Shown one piece after another: positions 45,299-57,122 of a stretch of 64,000 nt of DNA. This DNA is from Phallus indusiatus. Its lineage: Eukaryota; Basidiomycota; Agaricomycetes; Phallales; Phallaceae. Below the pieces are notes generated by a model. The model saw only the letters and a list, made by a program, of their open reading frames with translations. It was not told the origin of the DNA and searched no databases. Location: positions 682,001-746,000 of the forward strand of contig JAQFWX010000018.1 of the NCBI GenBank assembly GCA_027605045.1, written 5' to 3'. Positions within the stretch are counted from its first letter, which is position 1, and each line of letters starts with the position of its first letter. The position numbers were made by a program, and so were the translations under genes.

Positions 45299-46335
45299 AT
45301 GTCCACGCATTTATACCCGTTGGCGTCGCTCGCCCAAATTCAAAAGACTCCTTCGAGGGAGGATGGCATTCCAAGCGAATTGGAAGATCAACTCAGAACA
45401 TTTGGGTGCAAATTAATACAACAAGTTGGAGATTTGCTTAAACAGTAAGTGCATGCTATGACAGCACTGTGTGGGGCACATCCTCTTTCTTCGAATGCGT
45501 CTAGAAAACAGGTGGCAGTGGCTACCGCCCAAATATTGTTTCAGAGGTTTTGGTATGTCAGCTCCATGAAACAATTTGGCATAGGTGTACGCGTTTTTCG
45601 CTTTCAATTCCCTTCTGTTAATTCGGCCGTGATATTGAACTATGACAGGATATAGGTATGGGTGCGCTCTATCTAGGATCGAAGCTCGAAGAATGCCCTG
45701 TCCGTATGCGCGATCTAATCAACGTCTATGACCTTCTTTTATCCCGCGCTCGCCACTCCTCGCAAGGAAGCACAGTGCCATTTAAGTACGACCCAATGAG
45801 CTACTTCTCATCCACATTTTACGATCGGAAGGATGCCTTGGTGGTCTCTGAAATGCAAATTTTAAAAAGATTAGGCTTCAATGTACATGTGGTTTTGCCC
45901 TATGGCACGCTGGTGAACTATCTACGTGTCCTTGGTTTGCTCGATCGCGAGGATGTCTGCCGGACAGCATGGGGATATCTCAACGATGCGTGCGTTTTTT
46001 CTTTTTATTACCAATAACGATTTGAAGTGAGATGTAATCAATCCCCTTATAGGCTGCAGACTCCCGTTTATGCGCTATATTCGGTCCCTACAATTGTCTC
46101 TGCGGCTATACTTCTCACTTCTCGACGTCTATCTATCTCTTTGCCATCGGGCCCTTCTAATCCCTGGTGGGAATTGTTCGATTCCGATTGGGAAGACATA
46201 TGGAGTGTTTCCGGACATATTGCGAGACTCTATCGAGAGACACCGACAGAAGAGAAGAACCTGGTCATGAGGCTTGTCACAAAACAGGCTGTACGAGAGT
46301 GGCTTGAGTCTAAGCACACATCACATACGAGTTAA
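45299..46335 (+). CDS. Cyclin L (cyclin-box protein, splicing-associated)
   Basis: Begins MSTHLYPLASLAQIQKTPSR, then QLRTFGCKLIQQVGDLLK, and after an intron KQVAVATAQILFQRFWYVSS, GMGALYLGSKLEECPVRMRD (the cyclin-box core) and VVSEMQILKRLGFNVHVVLP. The second cyclin fold ends in SNPWWELFDSDWEDI and a helical tail. ASKLEE-type and LKRLGF motifs fit the L/K/T cyclin group, and PWWELFD is typical of cyclin L, partner of CDK11-type kinases in transcription and splicing. The long RS tail of animal cyclin L is absent here. Instead an RS protein is encoded head to head next door. Confidence 0.85.
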
Positions 46336-46607
46336 GGAGGAACTAGACTATAAAGACCGGGATCCGTAAATTTGTCTCTCACTACTTATGGTGAGCAATA
46401 TGTCTCCTATCAGTCCCACCCACGTGTCCTCGAAACGCCTTGTGGTGAATATAGGACTGTCTCTTATATTTTTTCTCGAGTATCATTGTACATGTGATTG
46501 GTCAGCTTCTTTAGTGACATCCTTATACAGTATATCTACTATTAATACTCTCTGTACATGCAACATAAAATATATATTGCAGTACCTTTTTTTCATTCAG
46601 CCAGTTC

Positions 46608-48376
46608 ATGTCATCATTTCAGAATTATCGCTGGACCACATTGTTCACGCTGCTTCTCGCGAAGCAAGCGTTAAGCTCATTCCTTTCTGCCTCACATTTG
46701 TATGTCTCCAGCATCCAACAAAAACTCTACGAACAAGCAAGTGATACACTCGTTATTCCTACGACATTTCCGGAATATACCGGGCCAGATCATGACTGGA
46801 CATCTTTTGCTAATCCCACTTGGACCAATGGGTTTTTCGCCTCATCGTTATATCTCCTCGACACCCGCGCCAAATTATGCCATACGAAAAGCGACCCCGT
46901 CGACTGGGTCTCTTTAGGACAAACATGGTCTACTGGCTTGCTATCCCTCGAGCACGTTGATCCATCCACTCTGGATCACGACGTGGGTTTCTTGAGTTAT
47001 CCTTTCCAGAAAGAACTACTCGTGTACGAATATTCTTTTGAATTTTGTTAATTAGTCATTTTTTTTGTAGAAATCCAGGAAATATTACAGCTCAGAATGC
47101 CGTCATTATACTCGCTAACGTCCTGGCAAACCGATTCGATCCCATTGTTGGTTGCACAAGAAGTTGGAATACACCAACGGATCCTACCGACTTTCAGGTG
47201 ACGTTCCAGCAAGTCTGTTTCTGAACACATGACAGACTTATCCGGGATATCAAGGTGATTATAGACAACATGATGAATTTGGAAGTGAGTTCAACCACGA
47301 GCAATCCGCGTTTACACATTGGTTGATTCCAGTAGTTGTTATTTGCCGGCGCAGATCTCACTGGAAATGAGACTTGGAGGGATATTGCAAAGACGCATGC
47401 CGATACCACTATGAAAAACCATTTCAGGCCAGATGGTAAACCCGGTCTTTTCACGATTGGCCGGTTTCCACTAAGTCTGGTATCTAGGCTCTACATGGCA
47501 CGTCGTTGAGTACAATTCGACGACGGGTGTTGTGATAAGGAAGAGAACGCAGCAAGGATATGCAGACAATAGGTCAGAAGCGATCCTGACTTGAAAGTCT
47601 CAAAATTCACTAACGTTTCGAACTCAATAGCACCTGGACTCGTGGTCAGAGCTGGGCCATATACGGCTACGCCAATAGTACGTGCTTAGCAGACGGTCAA
47701 TAAACGTCTCTGGCTGATACGATAGACCTTGAAAGTGTATAATCGAACGGGATTGCCGCGGTATCTGGAGACAGCCAGGAGTGCTGCAACCCTCTATGTC
47801 AACAGACTACCTCGACACAATATTGTGCCTTGGTGATTGAAGTACCTCTGTAAAATTTGACAGTTTCACTAATATTCTTTTTCTCCCCTAGGGATTTCGA
47901 TGCACCTCGTCCGACCACTGCTGATACCTCGTCCGCCACCATTGCAGCTAGCGGAATGCTGCTTCTCGCTGATATGGAGGAAAGTCTTCACCCTCCAAAC
48001 AAGACCGGATCGAGATTTTGGAGAAGAGCTGCGATAAAACTAATAGCTGCCACAGATCGACTAGCATGGTCTCCTAGCTGGCAAAGTTTACTGAGCAACG
48101 GAACGGTCAATAATCGCGCCGATCCACCAATGAATGACACTGGGATAGTTTACGGTAGGGAAATTTCCTTTTTCTAAAATAAATACGGAGACAATGTTAT
48201 TGACGGAAGTGTGTCCTGTTTCGGCCGCGTTTATAGGGGATTATTACTGGATAGAGGCAAGTGATACAACAGTCTTCATTCCCGAAAGACAAAGAGAAAA
48301 TGATGACTGCTTTTCATAGACCGGAAACCGCCTCATATCCAATGGTATTGTAACTTGTTCGGAAGCCGGTCTTTAA
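46608..48376 (+). CDS. GH88-family unsaturated glucuronyl hydrolase-like, secreted
   Basis: GH88 enzymes cleave unsaturated glucuronyl residues left by polysaccharide lyases. The N terminus (MSSFQNYRWTTLFTLLLAKQ) contains a hydrophobic stretch fitting a signal peptide. Conserved elements are FANPTWTNGFFASSLYLL, the catalytic-type Asp regions LDHDVGFLSYPF and IIDNMMNLELLF, TWTRGQSWAIYGYA, VPWDFDAPRPTTADTSSATI and AASGMLLLADM. The last join uses a GC donor and gives YYWIETGNRLISNGIVTCSE, which continues the family C terminus; reading through instead gives an unrelated tail. Stop TAA 48374-48376. It could serve plant or fungal polysaccharide use. Confidence 0.85.
48257..48319 (+). other. Candidate GC-AG intron in the GH88 gene
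   Basis: The donor ATAGAG/GCAAGTGA is a full GC-donor consensus; the acceptor is TTTTCATAG. The join gives WIETGNRLI in frame and a family-like C terminus. Confidence 0.65.
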
Positions 48377-48518
48377 TATAGAGATTGTAGTAACGGTGAC
48401 ATTATATTCTCATCTCGAGACGATTACTAGTCTTCATTACAGCACCACCCTTGTGTCTTTCCTTTTCCTTCTTCGTCTTTGAAATTACAACTTCATTTGC
48501 CTTATTATCGTAAATTTA

Positions 48519-49126
48519 TTAACCGCTGAATACAAGACGGAAGACATCATTCAGACTATTCAGAAGAGGTTTCGGATTAGCGAATGATGGTGAACATCCA
48601 CTGAGACAATGATTTAACATACACATAATAGGATCCCCCTTCTGGAATCAACTGGAACGTCTGAGTGAATTGAAGAGGTGCGCCGTCGTCGATCTAATCT
48701 AAGCCTGAGAACATGGTCAATTTTGCATATATATTGAGAACTTACAATCAGAGCTCCAGTCACCATTACGACCAGTGCTGCGTTAACAGGCGAAGATGGT
48801 TGGGCATCCACAGTGACAACTTGATGAACAGTCTTTTGGAAATTCAGAGACTATCGAGGTGATTAATCAGAGGATTGTACTCGTGAATCTTATGGGCTAT
48901 GAGTAGCTTACCGTCAGTTTCTCAATGATGTTCTTGGCACCTAGAAACGCTCCACCTTCCCAGCTCATCATGGAATGATCTCGCTTTGAAAAAAAAGAGA
49001 TTAGGGTGCGGTCGAGCTTGCGAATAAATGACAGCTTGCATAAAGTGGTGTGAGGGAACTCCTGTCAGAATCGAAACTTGAATAATAAAAATCGGTGAAC
49101 TGCTTTGCGATGGTGTTGTGATCCAT
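48519..49126 (-). CDS. NTF2: Nuclear transport factor 2
   Basis: NTF2 imports RanGDP into the nucleus. Exons read MDHNTIAKQFTDFYYSSFDS, DRSSLTPLY, SMMSWEGGAFLGAKNIIEKL, TVDAQPSSPVNAALVVMVTG, QFTQTFQLIPEGGSYYV and, after a 67-nt intron with GTATGT and GAATAG ends, LNDVFRLVFSG before TAA 48519-48521. This last exon restores the universally conserved NDVFRL end; reading through gives a wrong tail. Length is about 125 residues, as usual. The start 49124-49126 matches the family N terminus exactly. The stop is 142 bp from the GH88 stop (convergent). Confidence 0.93.
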
Positions 49127-49230
49127 TCTTGACGGTGCCCTAGTTCGTGAAGAGAAGAGTGAGGTATAATGTATATCGCGTCTATAAGATGTTGTTTTTG
49201 TTTCGCACTGGGCGTATCGATGTTATTTGT

Positions 49231-50822
49231 ATGAACCAAACAACAGCACGATCAAATATCATCAAGGCTTTGCCGAACATCTTGCCGATACCCAAACCAG
49301 CCCAAGGGTTGTCTGGAACGATGCAAAATGGCCACGAAAGTCAGTCTCAGCAATCGCAAAATGGACTAATTTCTCGTCCAACGATTCGCAGAAAGTCGAG
49401 TGCCGGTCTGCTGTCATCTTTCAAGGCACCGGCCTCATCAGGATCAGCGTTTAGTACCGTTAGCACTAGTAGCTCTTCAGCAAGCCAGCAACTATCTTCC
49501 CCATTGCCTCCGACTCCCCCGATTTCCGCGACGTCTTCGATGACAGGCAGCTCGATAGCCAGCACGTCTCGCGATGTGGACTCAGTTTCCTTGTATTCCG
49601 AGTCTACTTCGGGCAACCCGGCTTACGTTCAACCTCTACAAAACACCTCAACAGAGTACCTACGAGACGTCGTTCAAAAGCGTGTTATGACTCTAACATA
49701 TATCCGAGATACACATGAATGGTTCGTGTTCGCTCGCATGCTCTATCACACCCCGTTTAATTTCCATCGATTATTATTTTCTAGCAAACAGCATTGGCTT
49801 TCTACCATCCTTCTCACACGGGTCGAACTTAATAAGGCATTCAGTAATAATGCCATGCGGAAGCAGTATGTGCGCCATTACTTGGTATTTCCTTTCATTT
49901 GACGAAGTCTTAGCACTTATCGCTTCGCTGTCCTCGCCATGTCACTTTCGAATCTTTTTGATATCCCAACTGTGGTCGACTTTTTGCGAGGCGTGCTAAC
50001 AACATTATCCGAATTCGATCAGTTTCAAGACGATAACTTCAAACCTAAAATGGTACTTCTAAAATCAGCGTTTTCCTGTTGCTTTTCTGTGTTCCTGATA
50101 TCTTCTTTAAAACAGCGGTTCTTACGATTCTCAAGACCTCCAAAAAGGGCTGGGATGAATGATTTCACTCCATCCGATTCAACGGACACTTCATACCTCG
50201 TTTCGCCGCATATGGTATGGCGTTACTATCGGCCTCGAGGTGCATGTTATACTGACCGTAAATACAGGCGTTTTCATTAGATTACAATCAGACACTTTTA
50301 TCGCTCCTCGACATTCTATCCGAAGTCTATCAGAAGATACTGCGAATACTCGGACCTTCACAGTTTCCATCCAATGCAGCGATGCATGCGATGGCTCCTC
50401 TCGGGGTCCTTTCGCCACCTCCAGGTGCTGGCTATAGTCTCCCCGGAGCCGACGGTCAAACTGAGATAGATACCGCTTTGTGGGGAAGTGTATTCGGAAA
50501 TTCAACAAATACGACTTTAGGAAGTCCACCCGCAGCATGGACTCCAACAATGGCGGATATGTTTATGAAGATTGATGGAAAACTCAAGGTGTGTAGAAAC
50601 GCGGGTTGTTCGCCTGATCGACTCGGTGCATGCATGTTCTTGCTAATACGCGTTTGATTTACTATTCTCATACAGAAACTCATATTCTGGCTTCTGAAAG
50701 AACTAGACTCATTGGCGCGGGATAGTATCCGGGATGAACTAGGAAGTCTAGATCCTTTATTGAGAAACGTGAAAGAAGGTCCTTCGAAGGAGCTTCATCA
50801 CGAACTCGATCTGAATCTGTAG
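49231..50822 (+). CDS. Conserved fungal protein of unknown function, helical
   Basis: The first about 140 residues are Ser/Pro/Gln-rich and probably disordered (SAFSTVSTSSSSASQQL, PLPPTPPISATSS). A helical domain follows: STEYLRDVVQKRVMTLTYIR, LLTRVELNKAFSNNAMRK, RFAVLAMSLSNLFDIPTVVD, FLRGVLTTLSEFDQFQDDN, TLLSLLDILSEVYQKILRIL and, near the end, LIFWLLKELDSLARDSIRDE. Five short introns join in frame, for example AAGCA/GTATGT to CTTAG. I know no named family with certainty. The start at 49231 (MNQTTARSNIIKALPNILP) is likely; the frame extends upstream to 49147 and a later Met (MQNGHESQ) is possible. Confidence 0.7.
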
Positions 50823-51015
50823 TTGAAACACTTTTTTGGACATGTGTGGTTTGTGTAGCTATGTGCTGTATTATTATATCATATTTTTTTTACTTCGGTG
50901 TATACACGCTCGGGCGGTGCGATGATGGACGCGTCGGCTTTGCGTATGTCACGCTAGTCAAACTCGCTTCAACCGTGTCACTCCAAGTCCTGACTTCACT
51001 CTTTACTGCAACTAT

Positions 51016-52501
51016 ATGGATCTGACCCAGTTGGGTGAAATTACCGATCCTTCAGATTTTTCTTTGGAGTCTCTCAGGAAGCTGGATAGCACATTCCGAT
51101 GCACGATATGCAAAGAATTCTTTGAGGCCCCGGTTTCACTGACCCAATGTGGTCATTCGTTCTGTTCGCTCGTAAGCCATGTTCTATAGCTTCTCGCGGA
51201 AAAAGGTCGTTGTATTATAACTTCTTGGAGAAATAGTGCATACGAAATTCGCTTCCTAGTAAGCCGGAGTGTCCGTTATGCAAAAAGGCAGCTAAAGAGT
51301 CGCATTTGGTACGCAATGTCATGTTCGCGGAAGCTGTCGAAGCCTGGTGTAAATCACGGTAAGTTAGTTGTATCAAAATATATACGGTTCATTGATTATG
51401 TTTAGGAAAATTATTCTTGACCTAATCAAAGACGCGACACCACCATCTGCTGAGCGTACCAGTAAGAAACGGAAACGTCAGCATCTCGAGGGACCCTCGG
51501 ATGCGGGAGGTAGATTATATTTCTCATCTGACCGTAACTCATTTCTCAATATTTTCAGAACTAGGATCCGATTCATCTTCTAATGGAAGGCCAAAACTTG
51601 ATGAAGAAGTCATTGCAATCCCAAGCGGTTCTGAAGCTGATGAAGAGGTTGTCAGTCCAAAGAAGAAGCGAAGTTAGTACCCCTTTCTCGAGTTTGTTTC
51701 AAATTCAAGGATTATATATAAACTGATTTCTGCTTTTTTAGGCGAAGAAGTCGCTTGTCCTTTATGTTCTGCACGAGTTTTGATGAGTTCCATCAACTCT
51801 CATATAGATAGCCAGTGCAAAAGATTTTTTGCGGAAGAAGAGCAAGTCGACAAGACAAAATCCAAGGCGGCTTGGAATTCAATATTCAAACAGGGTAAAC
51901 GAAGACTGCGCGAAAGGTAAGAAAGGGCGTCGGTTTTCAAAAATCGCTTGGTTCTAATTCGTAACCGATTGCACAAGTTCTCAAGACGCAGAAATACCCT
52001 CCACGAGGCTCGCCAAAGTATCTTACGGCACACTCACGCTTGCAAGTCTTAAAAAGCTTCTTTCTGATTTTGGATTACAAACCACTGGAGACAAGGATGC
52101 CCTGATTACTCGCCATGAACGGTAAATTCGAGTTACGCCCACCGCATGGACGCAAAACACTCATTTATGGATATACGCAGGTGGTTAGCAATATACAACG
52201 CTAATTTAGATCGAGTTAATCCGAAGCCATGTAAGGGCACGAGGATACTTGATTTTTGATACTGACTCGGATTCTAGTGAGCGAGCTGAAGCTGCAATTG
52301 TGTGAGATGGAGGAAGCAGCTAGTCGTCCGCGACCTAAGAAGATCTCTGACGAGAAAGAGTGGACGGTACAATTCTTTTTTTTTCACACATTTCTGAACC
52401 ACAAGACGATGCACCTCTTAGATAAAGAATCAAGACCAATTCAAATTACTCATCGCCCAGGCGAAGAGTGGATCAAAATCACGGAAGACGGAGACTGCTG
52501 A
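51016..52501 (+). CDS. RAD18: Postreplication-repair E3 ubiquitin ligase RAD18
   Basis: RAD18 with RAD6 monoubiquitinates PCNA at stalled replication forks. Domain order is intact: an N-terminal C3HC4 RING (FRCTICKEFFEAPVSLTQCG, HSFCSLCIRNS, KPECPLCKKA); a linker with basic clusters (SKKRKRQ, SPKKKRS) likely to be nuclear signals; a UBZ4-type zinc finger (ACPLCSARVLMSSINSHIDS then QC); a SAP domain (LASLKKLLSDFGLQTTGDKD) followed by RHERWLAIYNANLD; and the short C-terminal region. ATG at 51016 gives MDLTQLGEITDPSDF. Introns are short. Stop TGA 52499-52501. No missing ligand was seen. Confidence 0.92.
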
Positions 52502-52630
52502 AAGGGCAGACGCATTATGTTCGGAAGAAGCCAATGGAATTTAGTTGGAAGCGGATTTGCTTTAATGTAATGTGTAGCAACAGATTTGTGCGTCCATAAA
52601 TGTGTATTATTACATAAAATCCATCACGGG

Positions 52631-53250
52631 ATGACTTCACTCGAGCAACTAGCAAACTTACTGGGAGAACAATCAGATTCACCCCGTCTACGCTCAATTC
52701 TGCAGAATGCTACCTCGGCTGCCAACGTTGCACCCGCTGAAGCTGAAATCAAAGCTTACCCGAATAGTGTATATTTCAACTATTACTCAATCGGACTCAG
52801 TCTGATTTTCATCCCGCCACCGCACATCAATCCACGAAGTCGGGAGGAGGAGATTATCGAGAATACATCATCGACTCCATAGATATTTACAATCCACCCC
52901 AGTCAGAAACGAAAGAAAATCGGGACACTACGGACACGAGAAAGAAAACGTTTGCCACATTCCCCTTGCTTCCGATCGACATCGCCGAATCTGACCCCAG
53001 TAAAGATGGAAATGCTCCGGGGCGGTTGACTGCCACATCGACCGGTGAAGATATTGTCCGGATGTTAGGAGAGCCTGAACGGAAGGGCGGAGGAAGTGGG
53101 CCGTCGTCGGGGTCCATCTCGATTTGGTGCGAATGGAACAAAAAGGGCGTTATGGTTGAGTTTGGCGGTGAACAGGCTCGAGGACCCCAAGCTTGGGAGC
53201 GCGGAAAGAATGCGATATGGAAGGTATTCACTGTCTTTCCGAGTTCATGA
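52631..53250 (+). CDS. Hypothetical basidiomycete protein with an apparent frame break
   Basis: From ATG 52631 the frame reads MTSLEQLANLLGEQSDSPRL and then AYPNSVYFNYYSIGLSLIF. It runs into a stop at 52880. The second part, in another frame, reads REYIIDSIDIYNPPQSETKE, then SISIWCEWNKKGVMVEFGG and QAWERGKNAIWKVFTVFPSS to TGA 53248-53250. Both parts look like one globular protein of about 205 residues. No normal intron joins them; a 32-nt GTATAT..CAG intron (about 52769-52800) would restore the frame but removes the conserved-looking NYYSIGLSL. So either a very short intron, a 1-nt indel or a true mutation. No domain recognised. Confidence 0.55.
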
Positions 53251-53458
53251 CGCAGACTTGGAGAGGAGGGCAATGTTCCTGTGCTGGGTTACATAATATA
53301 CTAGGTAGTGTGTGTTCGAACAATAACCATGACTCAACCCGCCCGGCTCTGACTTTAGACACTCTGCTTTTCCCGTTTGTTATTATACCCCCACATCTAT
53401 TATTGTTCTTGTGTTTTTTTCTTTCTTTCTTTTCATGTTTTTTTGTTGTTATCGAAGA

Positions 53459-55081
53459 ATGTCTAAATCAGCATCGACACCGCCCCCCGACGCAGTCCAC
53501 AGTCTGACCAGCCAGATCGACCGCATTAAGCTCTCGAGTGTGAATCACGATGACCGCAAAAGTCTGTCGAGCTCGCGTTCTTCTGGTGGTATTCCTGCGT
53601 CTCTTCTGCCCGCCAGTGGTGCACCAATACACGCTCCTACGCCAATCCAGCACGCGGTCAGGATGGAAATGCCTGTGCCGATGATTCCGACCCATGCTAA
53701 TAATCAGTCGCTTACAATGGCGTATGCTCGCTCATATTACTCGCCGCAATCAAGTGCACACGCCACTCCCAGTGTATTACCTCAATACCCAGTCCCGCAG
53801 ACGCTGACCCCACCTCATCCGACTAGGCTTGCTTATTCCTTCAATTCATCCATCCCTTTGTCAGTGCCAAAAGTTGATGATACCTCTTTCCCCGTTCCGA
53901 GTCCTGCTCGTCCCCGTGCATCTTCAGTCTCTATCCCTACCGGTTCAGCGACAACAACAACATCATCATCATCGCCATCTTCGCAGGCAACACGATCACC
54001 ATCCTCACCCTCAGCTTCAGCCTCCGCTTCTACTGTTCAGTGTGCAGGGACGACAAAAGCAGGGAAGCGATGTACGCGACAAGTCAAAGCACCGCCGCTA
54101 TTATCCTATTTTACCTCCGCGGATCACGACCCAGTAGAACGGCTGTGCTTCCAGCATGTTAAGGAGGTTTTACAACCAACAGGTTTCTATTCTCGTAAAG
54201 CAGGAGTAGGCTGGATAGAGTTTACAGGTATGTACGTATGTATGTGCGCGTATGTCGGCCGAAACACATTGGCGATACATATATGCGATGCACGACGCTC
54301 TCCCCTTTCTAACACAATGTTTTCTCCTCACCAGATTGGATACCCAGCTATCTCAATGCTGACACTCAGGCTGCCCTGAGGGTGGAAATGGAGCGTCCAT
54401 GCAGTGCCAAGGACGAGGACGGTTATATTTATACGTGGGTGGATGTTTACCACTGAATTTATGTCGACCCTGCTTCTAATTTCCCGAATTATTAGATATG
54501 AAATAAGAGACAACCGAACACCTGACGAGATTCACCTCAAGGTCGGTCGGTCCACTAAATTAGTGAAAAGACTGGATCAATGGTCTAAGCAATGCACGTC
54601 GAAAGAAGTGGTCTTGCGGGGGTGGTGGCCGGGAACTGTGGAAAGCAGTGAAACAAAAGACGATACGAGCTTATTAAAAGGTAAAATCAAGGCTGGGCAG
54701 AAAGGCCCTTACTGCCATCGACTGGAGAAGCTCGTTCATCTGGAATTGGCTGATTTGTCGGTGCACGCTCCGTACTTGAAACCCGGATTCTTAAGATCGA
54801 AACAAGACATTCCTGATACACCCTCCGGACGTTCTTCAAAACCGGCTATCAGGACTCCCCGTCCGAACAAGCCGTGCTTAGATTGTAAGCACATGTGTGT
54901 TCATTTATGAGAGTGACACGCAAATATCATTTATATATTTTTTTTTCAAGGTGGTGCGGTGCATAAAGAAATATTCTCGTTCAAACGTGCCAACAAAGGT
55001 CCCTTGAAAGGCGTTGAATGGGAAAAAATTGTGCAACCCGTGATACATAAATGGGGTCGGTTTGTTGTGGAATGCCTGTAA
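53459..55081 (+). CDS. T5orf172/MUG113-domain (DUF1766-type) protein
   Basis: The N-terminal about 200 residues are low-complexity Ser/Pro/Thr-rich. A cysteine-containing region follows (VQCAGTTKAGKRCTRQVK, then RLCFQHVKEVLQPTGFY), then the T5orf172 domain, a GIY-YIG-like fold: YIYTYEIRDNR, HLKVGRSTKLVKRLDQWSKQ, VVLRGWWPG, CHRLEKLVHLELADLS, CLDCGAVHKEIFSF and a final WGRFVVECL. The fold is shared with phage and nuclease proteins, but fungal members are uncharacterised. ATG 53459 follows a long T-rich leader; the in-frame ATG at 53411 would add an odd Phe-rich stretch and is rejected. Introns lie before DWIPSYL, YEIRDNR and CGAVHKE. Confidence 0.8.
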
Positions 55082-55326
55082 TTTATCTAGTTGTACACAT
55101 AGTGTGGGTATCCGTAAAAAAATTTCTGGTAAATCATAAACATTAATATGCGGAATTGAGACTAGTGGGCTTTGTTCTCTCAAATGGGAAATATTTGGGC
55201 GCCTAATTGAAATTTCCTCGGCAAGCGAGAAACAAAAAGAATTGTTACATTCTGTGTTCAGAGTCATCAGGCCATCCCTGACCGTGTACTTCCCTGCATA
55301 CTCCCCCTTGTTGTCTGCCTCGGGCG

Positions 55327-55334
55327 TATAAATA
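55327..55334 (+). promoter_or_regulatory. TATA box of the cupredoxin gene
   Basis: TATAAATA about 70 bp upstream of the ATG at 55403, in a region otherwise free of ORFs. Position and sequence fit a strong, regulated basidiomycete promoter. Confidence 0.6.
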
Positions 55335-55402
55335 ATGGACCGATTTCGTGTTGTATCCACTAACTCTTTTCTCTCCTCTTTACTCACACCCCCGCTTTAA
55401 TT

Positions 55403-56692
55403 ATGCGTTCTTTCTACTTCGCTCCCCTTGCACTGGCTGCAATTGGCTTTACTCGTGCTCAAACTACTCACATTATTGACGTTGGTGACCTCAACGGTGA
55501 TACTATCTACACCCCCAACCAAGTCGTAAGTGATTTCTTCTTGACGTGATATGGAACCGAGTAGTAAAAACACCCCCCCCATTAAACAGAATGCGACGAA
55601 GGGCGATATTATTCAATTCAGATTCCACCAAAAAAACCATACCGCCACACAATCTTCATTAGATAACCCGTGTACACCCCTCACGGGTGGTTTCGATACT
55701 GGATTCCAGCCCGTTGCCCCAGGCGTCACGGATGATCTTCCTACTGCCCAAATAACGGTACAAGACGAAAATCCCATATGGTTCTACTGCAGACAGAAAG
55801 GCCATTGCGCGGCGGGGATGGCGGGTGCTATAAACCCTGGTGATAAATTCGCCCAATTCTTAGCTGCAGCTAAGGCCACCGCCAACTCGACTACTACCCA
55901 GGCACCCCCACCACCACCACCACCACCACCAGCAAGCTCTGCACCTCCTCCCTCGTCCACTGATTCTTCCACCTCGTCCACGGCTTCTGCACCACCGTCT
56001 GCTTCTACACCCACTGTTCACCGCATCATTGCGGGAGAAAATGGCACTCTCACTTACAATCCCTCGAACATTACCGCTGCCGTTGGTGATACTGTCGTGA
56101 TAGAATTTAGGGCGAAAAACCACACGTTCACGCAATCTACTTTCGGTGACCCTTGCAAAGCAATTTCGTTCACCAATCCGGGAGTGATAGGAATTGATTC
56201 AGGATTGTACGCCGCTTTACTCCTAGATTCATATATTTATATACATAACGACTCACGCAATCCATTCATTCATTTTTTAGTATGCCTGTTGCACCCGACG
56301 CTACAGAATTCCCAACAATCAATTTCACTGTGAATGATACGAATCCACTTTGGGGCTACTGTCGTCAGACTGTGAGTGTCATAATGTTTTGTGTCGCTTT
56401 TTTTTTTGGACATGTTTATCAATTTTTTCTTTCTTTTTAGAACCCAGTACCACACTGTGGATCGGGCATGGCATTCGCAATTAACGCTCCTCTTACAGGT
56501 AATAAAACCTTTGCCGATTTCGTCGCCCTGGCTAAGCAATTGAACGGGACGAACGCGACGAGTTCCAGTGGGGGCAATAGTTCGTCATCTGGTGGCTCAA
56601 CCGGTGACAAAAGCGCTGCATCCAGTGATATCATCATTCCCCGTGGTCTTATCAGTGTTTTCGCTTTATTAATGTTAGGATTATGTTTGTGA
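55403..56692 (+). CDS. Secreted two-domain cupredoxin, probably GPI-anchored
   Basis: A signal peptide (MRSFYFAPLALAAIGFTRAQ) leads two plastocyanin-like domains. Domain 1 has all type 1 copper ligands: His in KNHTATQS, Cys in WFYCRQ, His in KGHCAAGM and that Met. Domain 2 repeats them: KNHTFTQS, WGYCRQT, VPHCGSGM. A Pro-run (APPPPPPPPPPASSAPPPSS) and Ser/Thr linker lie between. A Ser/Gly-rich tail (SSSGGNSSSSGGSTGD) and a C-terminal hydrophobic helix (GLISVFALLMLGLCL) suggest GPI anchoring to the cell surface. Three introns; the one in domain 2 restores DSGFMPVAPD, parallel to DTGFQPVAPG. Likely an extracellular copper or electron-transfer protein; no catalytic partner is seen next to it. 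Confidence 0.88.
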
Positions 56693-57122
56693 TTTACGGA
56701 CTAATGAATGAGGGTATTGGTTTTTCTTTTTTTTTTCATGTCGGCAGTTACTATTCTTACAATGTAGTCGGTGACTGTCATGTCTTCGTTTTATTTTATT
56801 TATATTATAATTTCTCTCTTATTTTATTAACTTGCTGAATTGAGTTGGGGAGCCTGTACAAGCACTGCTCAAAAAGTGATACAAATGAACATAGGCTGAT
56901 GTGAAAAGTCAGAATGCGATCGTGTCATTATTTCCTCGCAGTGCAACTTACATTGGTTCGCGAAAGGCCTTTAGTATTAGTCATGGCAAAAGGACCTTCC
57001 GATATGATATAACACGTCTCCAAAGATGACATACTTTATTCCTGATTGTTTTTGCGAAGATTTTTTTTTAGGTATAAAGAAGTACAACAGGACGCATTCC
57101 GGATACTCACAAAAAGTAGCAA
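56693..57122. other. Intergenic, about 430 bp
   Basis: Between the cupredoxin stop and the next plus-strand gene. T-runs and TTTATATTATAA around 56790-56810 probably form the 3' end region. No ORF or RNA gene seen. Confidence 0.4.

Noticed and set aside
53411..53458. Longer start of the T5orf172 gene (Phe-rich N terminus)
   Set aside because: The 16 extra residues come from a T-rich leader and are almost all Phe and Cys; the ATG at 53459 gives a normal start.
55905..55932. CCA repeat as a possible satellite or array
   Set aside because: It codes the Pro-run linker of the cupredoxin; a simple codon repeat, not a CRISPR or mobile element.
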